Shown in pieces: positions 16,379 through 25,695 of a DNA stretch of 64,000 bases. The position numbers and the translations under genes are program-made. Below the pieces are notes generated by a model. It saw only the letters and a program-made list of their open reading frames with translations. It was not told the DNA's origin and ran no database searches. This DNA is from Aeromonas sp. FDAARGOS 1405 (GTDB lineage Bacteria > Pseudomonadota > Gammaproteobacteria > Enterobacterales > Aeromonadaceae), in the NCBI RefSeq assembly GCF_019048265.1, contig NZ_CP077311.1:594001-658000 (forward strand), read 5' to 3'. Each line of letters begins with the position of its first letter. Within the stretch, counting starts at the first letter, position 1.

Positions 16379-16454
16379 TGGTGGGTCGTGCTGGATTCGA
16401 ACCAGCGACCAATTGATTAAAAGTCAACTGCTCTACCGACTGAGCTAACGACCC
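16379..16454 (-). tRNA. tRNA-Lys(TTT), copy 5
   Basis: Same sequence as Lys copy 1. Confidence 0.97.
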
Positions 16455-16476
16455 ATCTAAATCATTTTTTACAAAC

Positions 16477-16552
16477 TGGTGGTCGTTACTGGGATCGAAC
16501 CAGTGACCCCCTCCTTGTAAGGGAGGTGCTCTCCCAGCTGAGCTAAACGACC
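16477..16552 (-). tRNA. tRNA-Val(TAC), copy 6
   Basis: Same sequence as Val copy 1. The spacer to its Lys partner differs from all other units (a TCTCCACC/GGTGGAGA hairpin), marking the ancestral edge of the array. Confidence 0.97.
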
Positions 16553-16583
16553 TGGGAATTCTGTCTCCACCTGGTGGAGAAAA

Positions 16584-16659
16584 TGGTGGGTCGTGCTGGA
16601 TTCGAACCAGCGACCAATTGATTAAAAGTCAACTGCTCTACCGACTGAGCTAACGACCC
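16584..16659 (-). tRNA. tRNA-Lys(TTT), copy 6 (first in the operon)
   Basis: Same sequence as Lys copy 1. It is the promoter-proximal gene, about 50 bp downstream of the -10 element. Confidence 0.97.
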
Positions 16660-16710
16660 TCACCACGACCAGTTCCGACTGCATTACTGCTTCGGCTCTG
16701 ACGGCGGCCT

Positions 16711-16763
16711 ATATTACGGATTTAAATTTCCGGTGCAACAGAAAATTCGTAATTTAAATCCGT
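16711..16763 (-). promoter_or_regulatory. tRNA operon promoter with a 13-bp inverted repeat
   Basis: On the minus strand a -35 TTGCAC (16733-16738) and -10 TAATAT (16711-16716) are 16 bp apart, followed by a GC-rich discriminator (GGCCGCCG) typical of stringently controlled stable-RNA promoters. An AT-rich UP-element-like stretch lies upstream. A perfect inverted repeat, ACGGATTTAAATT (16716-16728) and AATTTAAATCCGT (16751-16763), brackets the -35 box. Confidence 0.7.
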
Positions 16764-16833
16764 TTGCTCACTGTACGTACAAATGCAGGCTGTTTTTACA
16801 GTAGCGTTACGAAAACAGTGACATACAGCAATG

Positions 16834-17634
16834 TTACAGCTTGGCCAGACTCTGTTTGGCCAACTGGGCTGGCGAGGTGTTGGGATAGCCCTTGATCACC
16901 TGCTCATAGAAGGATTTGGCTTCCGCCTTCTTGCCATCCAGTTGCGCCAGCATACCCAGCTTCAGCAGCGCATCGGCTCGCTTGGGGGATTTGCTGTATT
17001 TGTTGGCCACGGTCGAAAACTGGGCCGAGGCTCCGGCTCTGTCACCCTTGTTGAACAGCAGCTGGCCGAGCCAGTAGTGTGCATTGGGAACATAGCCCGA
17101 ATTGGGGTACTGCTTGATGAAGCCCTGGAAAGCCGGAATGGCTTTGTCGTAGTTCTTCTCTTTGAGCACCATGTTGACCGCTGCGTCGTAGGCCTGATTC
17201 TCATCCTGATTGGTTGAGTAATTGGCGGCAGCAGCCGGTGTGGCAGCAGCGGGGGCCGGGGCGGCTGGAGCAGCTTGCTGGCTGCTGGCAACCTTGTCGA
17301 GCTCCTGATAGAGCTGGCGCTGGCGCTCTTGCGACTGTTCCATCTGGTAGGTCTGCTGCTCCAGCTGACCACGCAGCTCGGAAACCTCCCCTTGCAGGGA
17401 GTCGACCTGTTGCTGCAATTCAGCTTGCAGTCGCAGACGGGCATTGAGGGTGCGCTCCAGCAGGGCAACCCGATCTTCCAGGCTACCGGTGGGCACGATG
17501 GCGCCATTGTTGCCGCTAAGGACAACCCCACCACTTGAGTCACCGCCCAGATCGCTGACCGGTGCCGCAGCTTGCGCATTCAGAGCAACCATTACGGCCA
17601 GCGCAACGACAGCTTGCTTGTACACAGATTTCAT
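16834..17634 (-). CDS. cpoB: Tol-Pal coordinator CpoB (YbgF)
   Basis: 266 residues counted from the ATG at 17634. The signal peptide MKSVYKQAVVALAVMVALNAQA is followed by a trimerising coiled coil (LEDRVALLERTLNARLRLQ and QQQVDSLQGEVSELRGQL, roughly residues 50-110), an Ala/Pro-rich linker, and a C-terminal set of TPR units (NMVLKEKNYDKAIPAFQGF, PNAHYWLGQLLFNKGDRAGA, ADALLKLGMLAQLDGKKAEA). CpoB couples Tol energy to PBP1B-dependent septal peptidoglycan synthesis in the periplasm. A TTG three codons upstream is an alternative start. It is last in the tol operon, and its 5' end is duplicated upstream. Confidence 0.92.
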   Translation of the reverse strand: MKSVYKQAVVALAVMVALNAQAAAPVSDLGGDSSGGVVLSGNNGAIVPTGSLEDRVALLERTLNARLRLQAELQQQVDSLQGEVSELRGQLEQQTYQMEQSQERQRQLYQELDKVASSQQAAPAAPAPAAATPAAAANYSTNQDENQAYDAAVNMVLKEKNYDKAIPAFQGFIKQYPNSGYVPNAHYWLGQLLFNKGDRAGASAQFSTVANKYSKSPKRADALLKLGMLAQLDGKKAEAKSFYEQVIKGYPNTSPAQLAKQSLAKL

Positions 17635-17807
17635 TCGGATCAAACCTTAGCGTTTAGTACAGATAAAACGGCCAGCGCCATCGTCGCTCGCATATGCAGA
17701 TTTCATTCGGATCAAACCTTGGCGTTTAGTGCAAATAAAACGGCCATCGAAATGGCCGCTTGCATATAAACGAACTTCGTTCGGTTCAAACCTTAGTAAA
17801 CCAGAAC
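17597..17807 (-). repeat. degenerate tandem repeats of the cpoB translation-start region
   Basis: Three copies of a roughly 70-bp unit lie end to end: 17597-17670 (containing the real cpoB start), 17670-17741 (well conserved, including a second ATGAAATC start context giving a 19-codon ORF at 17647-17706 that begins MKSAY) and 17742-17807 (eroded, ending at the pal stop). Shared blocks are GGCCAGCG, TTTCATTCGGATCAAACCTT and CGTTTAGT (plus strand). Confidence 0.75.
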
Positions 17808-18317
17808 CGCGCGGCGGTTTTTGGCAAAGGCATCCTCGGTGTGGGACAGATCCAGCGGCTTCTCTTCGCCATAGCTGACGATGGAGAGCTGCTCGGCCTG
17901 CACACCCAGGGTTTGCAGATACTTGGCAACAGCCTTGGCACGACGCTCGCCCAGGGCGATGTTGTACTCCGGAGTACCGCGCTCATCGGCGTGACCTTCG
18001 ATCAGGACTTTCACGCTCGGGCGCTCGCGCAGGTAGCTGGCGTGGGCATCCAGCAGATCAGCGTACTGACCCTGGATATCGTAACCGTCGAACGGGAAGT
18101 AGATCACGTTGTCACGCTGCAGTGCTTCGAACTTCTGACGCATCTGCTCTTCCGGGGACAACATGCCGTTGGCGCCGCCGGTTTGTACACCGCCCATGCC
18201 GTCGGTCATACCTGATTCAGCGCCAGCGGCGTCGGAATCAGAAGAAGAACTACAAGCGGCCAGGGTGAACAGTGGCAGTGCGATGGCCAAACCCTTGAGC
18301 AGTTTATTGAGTTGCAT
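17793..18317 (-). CDS. pal: peptidoglycan-associated lipoprotein Pal
   Basis: 174 residues with lipobox LAAC (acylated Cys22), a Ser/Asp/Gly-rich linker, and a C-terminal OmpA-like peptidoglycan-binding domain: VLIEGHADERGTPEYNIALG, then ERRAKAVAKYLQTLGV and KNRRAVLVY. It anchors the outer membrane to the wall and cycles with TolB during constriction. It lies 49 bp after tolB and before cpoB. Confidence 0.97.
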   Translation of the reverse strand: MQLNKLLKGLAIALPLFTLAACSSSSDSDAAGAESGMTDGMGGVQTGGANGMLSPEEQMRQKFEALQRDNVIYFPFDGYDIQGQYADLLDAHASYLRERPSVKVLIEGHADERGTPEYNIALGERRAKAVAKYLQTLGVQAEQLSIVSYGEEKPLDLSHTEDAFAKNRRAVLVY

Positions 18318-18366
18318 GCTATTTCCTTAAACCTTTATAACAAAACAAAAAACAATTGGATTTTTA

Positions 18367-19692
18367 TCAATTCAAGAAGGGCGACCAAGCTGGTGCACGA
18401 ATTTCACCGCTACTGGTCGGAAGCACAGCCTTGAAGCGACCATCAGTCGACACCAACGCGAGACTCTTACGACCCTGATAGATGGTGGCATAAATGATCA
18501 TGCTGCCATTGGGAGCCACACTTGGCGACTCATCCAGAGCACTCTGGGTAAGGACCAACAGGGCATTGTTTTCCATGTCCTGACGGGCAATACGATACTG
18601 TCCCTGAACACGGGTCACCATCACCATGATTTTGCCATCAGGAGTGATGGATGCACCCTGGTTGGATTCACCTTCCCAAGTCATCCGGCGAGTCATACCA
18701 GTCGCCAAATTTACGCTATAAATCTGGGGTTTGCCACCACGTTCAGAGGTGAACAACAAATTTTGCCCATCCGGCATCCAGGAGGGTTCAGTGTCGATCA
18801 CACGGCTGGTTGTGACGCGGGTCAGCTGCTTGCTAGCGACATCAACCACATAGAGGTTCGGTGAACCATCTTTGGAGAGAACGATAGCCAGACGACGACC
18901 ATCCGGAGACCACTCCGGCGCCCCGTTGATACCGCGGAAACTGGTGATCAGGCTGCGCTGCTGGGTGTAGATATCCTGCACGTAGATTTCGGACTTCTGG
19001 TTCTCGAAGCTCACGTAAGCCAGCTTGCTGCCATCCGGCGACCAAGCTGGAGACATCAAGGGCTCGCGGGAGCGCAGCAGGGTCTTCTCGTTGTAACCGT
19101 CGTAGTCAGAAATACGCAGCTGGTACGGGAACTGGGTACCCTGCTGTACGGAGACGTAAGCCAGACGGGTCAGGAAGGCACCGCGCTCGCCAGTCAAACG
19201 CTCATAGACGATGTCGGAGATACGGTGGGCAAACTGGCGCATCTGGGCACCCGGGATGGTCGCCATACGGCTATCCAGAATGTAACCGTTGCTCTCGCCA
19301 CCTTGTGCCTTGGCCAGCTGACCCTTCAGCACATCGACCAGCTCGAAGTTCACCTTGTAGGTGCCGTCACCGACTGCCGAAATGGAACCCACCACCACGG
19401 CTTCAACCCCTTGGGAGGCCCAGGGAGCGAAGTTGATCTCGCTGCTGCTGCTCGGGGTCTGCGGCATCTGGCCACGGGCCAGCGGCTTGAACTTGCCGCT
19501 GCGCATCAGGTCGTTGGAGACCACTTCCGCGATGTCCTGCGGCAACTGCCCGTTGCCTTCCCACTTGAAGGGGGCGACAGCGATGGGGCGTGCGCTATCA
19601 ATACCGCCGGTGATGACGATGTCCAGGGCCGCCTGGGCACTCTGGCCCAGCAACAAACAGCCAACCAAAGCAAAAAATACTTTTCTGATCAT
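18367..19692 (-). CDS. tolB: Tol-Pal translocation protein TolB
   Basis: 441 residues: signal peptide ([13 protein letters not shown]), an N-terminal alpha/beta domain starting [18 protein letters not shown] that contacts TolA, and a C-terminal six-bladed propeller with repeated [30 protein letters not shown] and [15 protein letters not shown] blades that binds Pal. It is periplasmic and of normal family length. It lies between tolA and pal, with 95 bp before its ATG. Confidence 0.97.
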   Translation of the reverse strand: MIRKVFFALVGCLLLGQSAQAALDIVITGGIDSARPIAVAPFKWEGNGQLPQDIAEVVSNDLMRSGKFKPLARGQMPQTPSSSSEINFAPWASQGVEAVVVGSISAVGDGTYKVNFELVDVLKGQLAKAQGGESNGYILDSRMATIPGAQMRQFAHRISDIVYERLTGERGAFLTRLAYVSVQQGTQFPYQLRISDYDGYNEKTLLRSREPLMSPAWSPDGSKLAYVSFENQKSEIYVQDIYTQQRSLITSFRGINGAPEWSPDGRRLAIVLSKDGSPNLYVVDVASKQLTRVTTSRVIDTEPSWMPDGQNLLFTSERGGKPQIYSVNLATGMTRRMTWEGESNQGASITPDGKIMVMVTRVQGQYRIARQDMENNALLVLTQSALDESPSVAPNGSMIIYATIYQGRKSLALVSTDGRFKAVLPTSSGEIRAPAWSPFLN

Positions 19693-19787
19693 GGCTTAAA
19701 TACTCGGTTCCAATAAAGATGAGAGGTTAAATTCCTTTCTCGGCGAGAGGTTGCCAACCGGAGGCAAGCAACCTCGTTTTATCACGC

Positions 19788-20918
19788 TTAGATACTCGGT
19801 TCTAACTTCAGGTTAAATTCCTTCAACATCTCGAATGCCGCAGGATCCTTGGGCACTGGCAGTTGATTGGCTTTCAAGACAGCCGCCTTACCCGAACGAC
19901 AGACCGCCGGGTCACCCTGGCCGTTATCTACCGATATGACAAAGCCACTGCTCGCAAGACGTACGCCGATAGTACATGTTTTGCCCCGCATGGTGGGATC
20001 CAAAATCATATACCGCTCAACAGTGGCCTTGATGAGCGCCGCATACTTGTCGACCTCACCTTGTGCCGCTGCAGAGGCAGCCTGGCTGCGGGCATTGGCT
20101 TCAGCCGCCAGCTGCTGCTGCATCATGGCTTCCATCTCTTTTTGCAGTCTGGCCTCCTCGGCCGCTTTGCGTTTGCGTTCTGCCGCGATCTTGGCCTGCT
20201 TCTCGGCTTCAGCCTTGGCTTTCTTCTCTGCGTCAGCTTTTGCCTTTTTGGCTGCCTCTTCCTTGGCCTTCTTCTCAGCCTCGGCTTTGGCTTTTTTCTC
20301 AGCCTCTGCCTTGGCTTTCTTCTCTGCCTCAGCCTTGGCCTTCTTGTCAGCTTCCGCTTTCTTGGCTTTGGCCTCCTCGGCTTTAGCCTTCTCTTCCGCC
20401 TGTTTTTTCTCGAGCTCTTTCTTTTTCTTCAGCGCCAGTGCCTTGGCCTCTTCAGCAGCCTTGCGCTCGGCTTCCGCCTTCTTGGCCTTCTGCTCTTCCA
20501 GCTTGCGGGCCTCCTCGGCTTTCTGCGCCTTCTCTTCCGCCCGCTTCTGCTCGGCAACTTTTTTCTGCTTCTCAGCCTCGGCCTTGCGGGTCGCCTCTTC
20601 TGCTTCTTTCCGCTTGGCCTCGGCAATACGCAGCCGTTCCTGCTGCTGGGCTAGTTCGCGTTTGGCAAGATCCGTATCTTCCTTATCCTTCTCTTTCTCT
20701 ACCTTCTGCGGCTTGGGCTGAGCTTTCTGCTGCTGGATCTGCTTGGCCTGCTCGTTGAGGAAGTTCTCATCAAGCATGACGGCATTGACGATCTGCCCCT
20801 TCGATTCGGGTCGTTTCGGTTTGCTGAAATCGAGCCCGACAAACAGGATGATGCCGATGATCAGGTGCAGCAGAAACGACGCGATGAGATAACCGGAAAT
20901 ACCACGCTTCACATCCAT
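19788..20918 (-). CDS. tolA: TolA, energy-transducing inner-membrane spanning protein
   Basis: 376 residues in three domains: an N-terminal anchor (LIASFLLHLIIGIILFVGL, residues 11-29), a very long Ala/Lys/Glu-rich helical domain (about 60-275) made of repeated KAKAEAEKK units, and a globular C-terminal domain (GEVDKYAALIKATVERYMIL, GKTCTIGVRLASSGFV with conserved Cys) that meets TolB, colicins and phage. It follows tolR by 5 bp. The repetitive DNA in 20200-20400 could vary in length by slippage. Confidence 0.96.
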   Translation of the reverse strand: MDVKRGISGYLIASFLLHLIIGIILFVGLDFSKPKRPESKGQIVNAVMLDENFLNEQAKQIQQQKAQPKPQKVEKEKDKEDTDLAKRELAQQQERLRIAEAKRKEAEEATRKAEAEKQKKVAEQKRAEEKAQKAEEARKLEEQKAKKAEAERKAAEEAKALALKKKKELEKKQAEEKAKAEEAKAKKAEADKKAKAEAEKKAKAEAEKKAKAEAEKKAKEEAAKKAKADAEKKAKAEAEKQAKIAAERKRKAAEEARLQKEMEAMMQQQLAAEANARSQAASAAAQGEVDKYAALIKATVERYMILDPTMRGKTCTIGVRLASSGFVISVDNGQGDPAVCRSGKAAVLKANQLPVPKDPAAFEMLKEFNLKLEPSI

Positions 20919-20923
20919 CTCCG

Positions 20924-21370
20924 TTAGTTCACCGGATCTGTCATCAGGCCAACCTGAGGCACACCCGCATTCTTGAGGGCCACCATCAACAGGATCACCT
21001 CTTCGTAGCGCACGGCCTTGTCACCCGCGACCACCACGGGGGCATTCTGGTTGATCGCCAGATAGCCCATGGCTTTTTCGGTGATGTATTGCTGCATCGC
21101 CTCTGGCGTGCCACTTGGCACCGGCTCGTCATCGGCTTCGCCAGCCTTGATGACATACTCGCCTTCGGTATTGACGCTGACGATGAAGGGTGGCTTGGCA
21201 TCTTCCGGCAACTGCTCGGACTCAGCCTGCGGCAGATCCACCTTGACCCCTTGCGTGATCACCGGCGTGACCGCCATAAAGATGATAAGCAGCACCAGCA
21301 TGACGTCGATATAGGGAACCACGTTGATCTCGGCCACCTTCTTGCGCCGGATCCGCTGATAGGTTTGCAT
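20924..21370 (-). CDS. tolR: TolR, proton-channel partner of TolQ
   Basis: 148-aa ExbD/TolR protein with one membrane segment (INVVPYIDVMLVLLIIFMAV) containing the proton-carrying Asp22, and a periplasmic domain (VKVDLPQAESEQLP, VVVAGDKAVRYEEVILLM). Its ATG overlaps the tolQ stop (TAATG), so the two are coupled. Confidence 0.96.
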   Translation of the reverse strand: MQTYQRIRRKKVAEINVVPYIDVMLVLLIIFMAVTPVITQGVKVDLPQAESEQLPEDAKPPFIVSVNTEGEYVIKAGEADDEPVPSGTPEAMQQYITEKAMGYLAINQNAPVVVAGDKAVRYEEVILLMVALKNAGVPQVGLMTDPVN

Positions 21371-22059
21371 TACTGATCACCCTGCTGCTGAGCAATTTGA
21401 CGGTTCAGAATGGTGGTGAACTCGTCCATGAAGTTGGCGTAGGCGTTCTCCAGCCGCTCGACCTTGTTGGAGAAGCGGTTGTAGAAGATTACCGCCGGGA
21501 TAGCGGCAAACAGACCCATGGCGGTCGCAATCAGCGCTTCCGCGATACCCGGTGCCACCATCTGCAGGGTGGCCTGCTGCACCTGACCCAGGGCGATAAA
21601 GGCGTTCATGATCCCCCATACGGTACCGAACAGACCGATGTAGGGGCTGATGGAGCCGATGGTCGCCAGCACCGGCAGGTTGGATTCCAGATCATCCACC
21701 GCACGGGAGAGGGAGACGCGCATGGCGCGGTAGGTACCATCCATCACCGCATCCTGACCACGGGCCCCGGCCTTGAGCAGGCGGGCATACTCCTTGAAGC
21801 CGGAGTAGAAGATATCTTCCATGCCTTCGATATCATCGCGGCGGGAAGAGGACTCCTGATAGAGGCGATTGAGATCGACCCCTGACCAGAAGCGATCTTC
21901 AAACTGTTCCGATGCGAGATTGGCCGCCTTGATCGCCTTGGAACGCTGGATAATCAGCGCCCAGGAGACAATAGACATGCTCATCAGGGTGATCATGACC
22001 AGTTTTACCAACAGGCTGGCTTGCCAAAACAGGCCAATAAACGAAATTTCAGCGTGCAC
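21370..22059 (-). CDS. tolQ: TolQ, MotA/ExbB-type stator protein
   Basis: 229 residues with three membrane segments (near residues 17-38, 130-155 and 170-195: [19 protein letters not shown] and [20 protein letters not shown]). It forms the TolQR proton channel energising TolA. It uses a GTG start at 22059, which overlaps the end of ybgC by 11 bases. Confidence 0.96.
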   Translation of the reverse strand: MHAEISFIGLFWQASLLVKLVMITLMSMSIVSWALIIQRSKAIKAANLASEQFEDRFWSGVDLNRLYQESSSRRDDIEGMEDIFYSGFKEYARLLKAGARGQDAVMDGTYRAMRVSLSRAVDDLESNLPVLATIGSISPYIGLFGTVWGIMNAFIALGQVQQATLQMVAPGIAEALIATAMGLFAAIPAVIFYNRFSNKVERLENAYANFMDEFTTILNRQIAQQQGDQ

Positions 22060-22456
22060 TTAACAGCACTCCCTTGATTTTTTCAGGTATAGCTACAGGT
22101 TTCATTTGCGGATGACTTACACAGGCTATCTGTACCAAAGCCTGGGTGACGAGTCGTCCATCAGCCGCCAGGATCTGCTGCGAAAAACGCAGGGATGCGC
22201 GTTTCACTTCAATCACTTGCGTTAATACATTCAATAGTTCATTAAAACGGGCCGCCGAGCGGAAATCGATCTCAGTTCGGCTCACCACGAAGGCATATCC
22301 CTCCTGCAGCCAGACGTCCTGTTCGACCCCTTTGGCACGAAGAAACTCGGTGCGAGCACGTTCCATAAACTTGAGATAATTGGCGTTGTAGACGATGCCC
22401 CCGGCGTCGGTGTCTTCGTAGTAGACACGCACCGGAAACTCAAAGACTTCCCCCAT
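22049..22456 (-). CDS. ybgC: acyl-CoA thioesterase YbgC (hotdog fold)
   Basis: 135 residues, single hotdog domain with the 4-hydroxybenzoyl-CoA thioesterase signature [20 protein letters not shown] (catalytic Asp17). YbgC hydrolyses acyl-CoA and associates with the membrane and acyl carrier protein; it is the conserved first gene of tol operons. It is preceded by a hairpin that separates it from the cyd operon. Confidence 0.95.
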   Translation of the reverse strand: MGEVFEFPVRVYYEDTDAGGIVYNANYLKFMERARTEFLRAKGVEQDVWLQEGYAFVVSRTEIDFRSAARFNELLNVLTQVIEVKRASLRFSQQILAADGRLVTQALVQIACVSHPQMKPVAIPEKIKGVLLSAR

Positions 22457-22525
22457 AACAATCTGTGATCCATTCGACAGTCAGATGGGGGGCTATCATA
22501 GCGCAGGGCTGAATAGGAAAGAAGC

Positions 22526-22558
22526 AGGGGGAGGCAGGGAAATCCTGCCTCCCCCCGT
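22526..22558 (-). terminator. terminator-like hairpin between ybgE and ybgC
   Basis: A GGGGGAGGCAGG / CCTGCCTCCCCC stem. The minus-strand side is followed by TGCTTCTTTCC, a modest U-tract; the plus side has a true T-run. It probably ends the cydABX-ybgE transcript. Confidence 0.6.
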
Positions 22559-22561
22559 TTT

Positions 22562-22873
22562 TTATGAAAGGAAATATGAATGTGTCAGCCAGAGGCCATA
22601 CAACAAACTGGGCCAGGCGAGCCAGGGGTTGAACAGCACACGTCCGGGCAGGCTTTTCAGATGAAAGCCAAGCCCGTTAAGTACGCCACAACAGACGGCC
22701 CACATCAGCCAGGGAGCAAGCCAGAGACCATGCTCGCTGGTGTTGGCCGCGATCAGATTGGGGGCCTGTAAAATAGCGACGGCCAACAAGGCCGCCGCGA
22801 GTAACATCAACCCCTGCCACGGCTGCCGCTCCAGTGGAGCGGCCAGCCTGGCGAGTCGATCACTTGTTTTCAT
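22562..22873 (-). CDS. ybgE: cyd operon protein YbgE
   Basis: 103 residues from the ATG at 22873, which overlaps the last codons of cydX by 14 bases. Three hydrophobic segments (GLMLLAAALLAVAILQAPNL, LAPWLMWAVCCGVLNGLGF, FNPWLAWPSLLYGLWLTH) and the Gly/Pro pattern match YbgE, the conserved small membrane protein of cytochrome bd operons of unknown exact role. A longer start at 22936 would overlap all of cydX and is rejected. Confidence 0.85.
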   Translation of the reverse strand: MKTSDRLARLAAPLERQPWQGLMLLAAALLAVAILQAPNLIAANTSEHGLWLAPWLMWAVCCGVLNGLGFHLKSLPGRVLFNPWLAWPSLLYGLWLTHSYFLS

Positions 22874-22976
22874 CGATCTGACGATCCATGTTCTCGGTGT
22901 GTTCCAGCCACAGCGCATTGATGATGCCAAATGCACAGGCCAGCAACAGCCCCAGGATCCAGGTGAAATACCACAT
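22860..22976 (-). CDS. cydX: cytochrome bd oxidase small subunit CydX (38 aa)
   Basis: A very short gene, easily missed. It begins MWYFTWILGLLLACAFGI and ends with ENMDRQIDENK, a textbook CydX/YbgT: one membrane helix starting with MWYF-W and the conserved Glu of the WLEH segment. CydX stabilises the hemes of CydAB. It starts 14 bp after cydB and overlaps ybgE. Confidence 0.93.
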   Translation of the reverse strand: MWYFTWILGLLLACAFGIINALWLEHTENMDRQIDENK

Positions 22977-22990
22977 TGTCAGCGCACCTC

Positions 22991-24127
22991 TTAATAGAGA
23001 GATTGTTGGTTATCTTCGATGTGCTTGTTGGTTACCCGGCCAAACATCTTGATGTAAGTCCAGATGGTGTAACCCAGCACAATCGGTACGAAGATCGCTG
23101 CAGCCACTGTCATCACCTGCAAGGTGTTGAAAGAGGCGGTAGCATCCCACATGGTCAGGCTCAGTGACGGCTCAAGGCTTGAGGGCATCACGAACGGGAA
23201 CATGGAGAAACCGGCAGTGAGGATGACCCCGGCAATCGCCAGCGAGGAGCTGGTAAACGCCAGCCAGCCGATGTTCATGCGGGCAAACAGCGCAGTCAGC
23301 AGGCTCATGGCCAGACCCAGTACAGGAGCAGCCACCATCCACGGATAGAGGGTGTAGTTGTTCATCCAGGCACCAGCCTGCAGCACAACTTCCTTGTTCA
23401 TCGGGTTGGATACCGCGTCAGTCGCGGCAGCCTTGACGATGACATACCCTTCCATACCGCTTACCCACCAACCCGCGGCAGCAAACAGCACCAGGGTCAG
23501 CAGTGAGCAGATCATGGCGGCAGTACGGGAACGTGCCAGCACTTCCCCATCGGTCTTCATCATCAACCAGGTTGCGCCCTGGGTGAGCAGCATGAACAGG
23601 CTCACCAGACCAGCCAGAATGCCGAACGGGTTAAGCAGGCCAAAGAAGTTGCCGTGATAGGTCAACATCATGAACTGGTTAAACTCGAACGGAACGCCTT
23701 GCAACAGGTTGCCAAAGGCCACGCCGAAAACGATGGGCGGTACGGCGCTACCGGCGAACAGGGCCCAATCCCAGTTGCTGCGCCATTTTGCATCAGCACG
23801 CAGCGAGCGGTACTTGAAACCGACCGGACGCAGGAACAGCGCCATCAAGGTCAGGATCATGGCGATGTAGAAGCCGGAGAAGGTCGCGGCATACACCATC
23901 GGCCAGGCGGCGAACAAGGCACCACCGGCAGTGACCAGCCAAACCTGGTTACCTTCCCAGTGCGGTCCCATGGTGTTGAGCATCACGCGGCGCTCGACAT
24001 CTTTCTTGCCAACGAACGGGAGCAGTGCGCCTACCCCCATGTCGAAGCCGTCAGTGATGGCAAAACCGATCAGCAGTACGCCGACCAGAGCCCACCAGAT
24101 GACACGCAGAGTTTCGTAATCAAACAT
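22991..24127 (-). CDS. cydB: cytochrome bd ubiquinol oxidase subunit II CydB
   Basis: 378-aa integral membrane protein with about eight to nine helices. The N-terminus MFDYETLRVIWWALVGVLLI with FAITDGFDMGVGALLPFVGK is the CydB signature, and GPHWEGNQVWLVTAGGALFA is a second conserved block. It is the partner of CydA in the high-affinity terminal oxidase. It starts 11 bp after cydA. Confidence 0.97.
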   Translation of the reverse strand: MFDYETLRVIWWALVGVLLIGFAITDGFDMGVGALLPFVGKKDVERRVMLNTMGPHWEGNQVWLVTAGGALFAAWPMVYAATFSGFYIAMILTLMALFLRPVGFKYRSLRADAKWRSNWDWALFAGSAVPPIVFGVAFGNLLQGVPFEFNQFMMLTYHGNFFGLLNPFGILAGLVSLFMLLTQGATWLMMKTDGEVLARSRTAAMICSLLTLVLFAAAGWWVSGMEGYVIVKAAATDAVSNPMNKEVVLQAGAWMNNYTLYPWMVAAPVLGLAMSLLTALFARMNIGWLAFTSSSLAIAGVILTAGFSMFPFVMPSSLEPSLSLTMWDATASFNTLQVMTVAAAIFVPIVLGYTIWTYIKMFGRVTNKHIEDNQQSLY

Positions 24128-24138
24128 GGTCGCTCTCC

Positions 24139-25695
24139 TTATGCCTTGATCTGTTCAAAGTGATACTTGCCAGTCTTCAGGCTGCTGGGGCCAAGACGGG
24201 CATACTTGAACATCAGGTACATCTCGATAACCAGAAGTACGGTATAGAACAGGCAGATACCGATCAGAGAGAACCAGATCTCGGCTGCAGGCAGGTTGGA
24301 TGCAGAGAGGGAAGTCGGCAACACCTCTGCAATGGTCCACGGTTGGCGACCATATTCAGCAACAAACCAGCCAGCTTCGATAGCGATCCACGGCAGCGGG
24401 ATACCCCACAGCAGACCCTTGAGCAGCCACTTGCGCTTGCCGATCTGGTGACGGGCACTGTCATAGAAGGCCATACCAATCAGCACCAGCATCAGCATGC
24501 CGACGGCAACCATGATGCGGAAGGCGAAGAACAGCGGCAGTACCTGCGGGATGGAGTCATCCACGGCGGCCTTGATCTGCTCGTCGGTAGCATCGGTCAC
24601 GTTGCTGGTGTAGCGCTTGAGCAGCAGACCGTAGCCCAGATCCTGCTTCACTTCGTCGAAGCGAGCGCGGGTCTCGTCAGACTTGTCACCGGATTGCAGC
24701 TTGGTCAGCAGATCGTAAGCGGTCATACCGTTACGAACGCGCAGTTCGTGCTCGCTCTTCAGATCCTTCAGACCGGTGACCTGACCGTCCAGAGAACGGG
24801 TCGCGATAATACCAAGCGCATAAGGGATCTTGATGGCGTAGTCGGTGCGCATCTCTTCCTGATTCGGAATACCGAACAGGGTAAAGGCGGCCGGAGCAGG
24901 TTCAGTTTCCCATTCGGCTTCGATAGCGGCCAGTTTAACCTTCTGCACTTCACCGGTCTCGTAACCGGATTCGTCACCGAGGATCAGCACGGACACGATG
25001 GAAGCCATACCGAACGCGGCGGCAATGGCGAAGGAGCGACGGGCAAACGCCACATCACGATTCTTCAGCAGGTAGTAGGAGGAGATACCCAGCACAAACA
25101 TGGCGCCACAGGTATAGCCAGCCGCCACAGTGTGGACGAACTTGACCTGAGCAACCGGGTTGAGCACCACGTCAGCGAAGCTCATCATCTCCATCCGCAT
25201 GGATTCAAAGTTGAACTCGGCACCGACCGGGTTTTGCATCCAGCCGTTGGCAACCAGGATCCAGAGGGCGGAGAGGTTGGTACCCAGTGCCATCAACCAG
25301 GTGGCAGCCAGATGCTGATGCTTGCTCAGACGATCCCAACCAAAGAAGAACATACCGACGAAGGTGGACTCCAGGAAGAAGGCCATCAGCCCTTCAATGG
25401 CCAGCGGGGCCCCGAAGATATCGCCGACATAATGGGAGTAATACGCCCAGTTCGTCCCGAACTGGAACTCCATGGCCAAGCCTGTGGTAACCCCCAGGGC
25501 AAAGTTGATACCAAACAACTTACCCCAGAATTTGGTCATATCCCGGTAGATGGTGTTGTTGGTCATCACATAGACGGATTCCATGATCGCCAGGAGAAAA
25601 GCCATTCCCAGCGTCAGGGGTACAAACAAAAAGTGATAAAGGGCCGTCGCAGCGAACTGGAACCGCGATAGGTCTACCACATGCTCAGCAATCAT
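24139..25695 (-). CDS. cydA: cytochrome bd ubiquinol oxidase subunit I CydA
   Basis: 518 residues carrying the three hemes and the quinol site. The N-terminal [20 protein letters not shown] holds the high-spin heme ligand His21 (His19 in E. coli); [16 protein letters not shown] contains the b558 His. The long Q-loop (residues about 257-390) makes it the L-form found in E. coli. The [13 protein letters not shown] segment is the conserved quinol/proton-path motif. Two FNR-type sites lie upstream, which fits oxygen control by FNR/ArcA. Confidence 0.97.
   Translation of the reverse strand: MIAEHVVDLSRFQFAATALYHFLFVPLTLGMAFLLAIMESVYVMTNNTIYRDMTKFWGKLFGINFALGVTTGLAMEFQFGTNWAYYSHYVGDIFGAPLAIEGLMAFFLESTFVGMFFFGWDRLSKHQHLAATWLMALGTNLSALWILVANGWMQNPVGAEFNFESMRMEMMSFADVVLNPVAQVKFVHTVAAGYTCGAMFVLGISSYYLLKNRDVAFARRSFAIAAAFGMASIVSVLILGDESGYETGEVQKVKLAAIEAEWETEPAPAAFTLFGIPNQEEMRTDYAIKIPYALGIIATRSLDGQVTGLKDLKSEHELRVRNGMTAYDLLTKLQSGDKSDETRARFDEVKQDLGYGLLLKRYTSNVTDATDEQIKAAVDDSIPQVLPLFFAFRIMVAVGMLMLVLIGMAFYDSARHQIGKRKWLLKGLLWGIPLPWIAIEAGWFVAEYGRQPWTIAEVLPTSLSASNLPAAEIWFSLIGICLFYTVLLVIEMYLMFKYARLGPSSLKTGKYHFEQIKA

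Larger units (their letters stand above)
15524..16659 (-). repeat. six tandem copies of a tRNA-Lys/tRNA-Val unit (190-191 bp period)
   Basis: Twelve tRNA genes alternate Val(TAC) and Lys(TTT) in six almost identical units. Spacers inside a unit (ACCTGGGAATTCTGAAATGA type, 17 bp) and between units (21-23 bp, varying only in a T-run) are conserved as well as the genes. Only the promoter-proximal unit has a different internal spacer (16553-16583). The uniformity points to recent tandem amplification or ongoing gene conversion. Confidence 0.95.

Noticed and set aside
24160..25671. 503-codon plus-strand ORF opposite cydA
   Set aside because: Antisense of a highly conserved gene, low-complexity composition (Gln/His-rich), no start signal.
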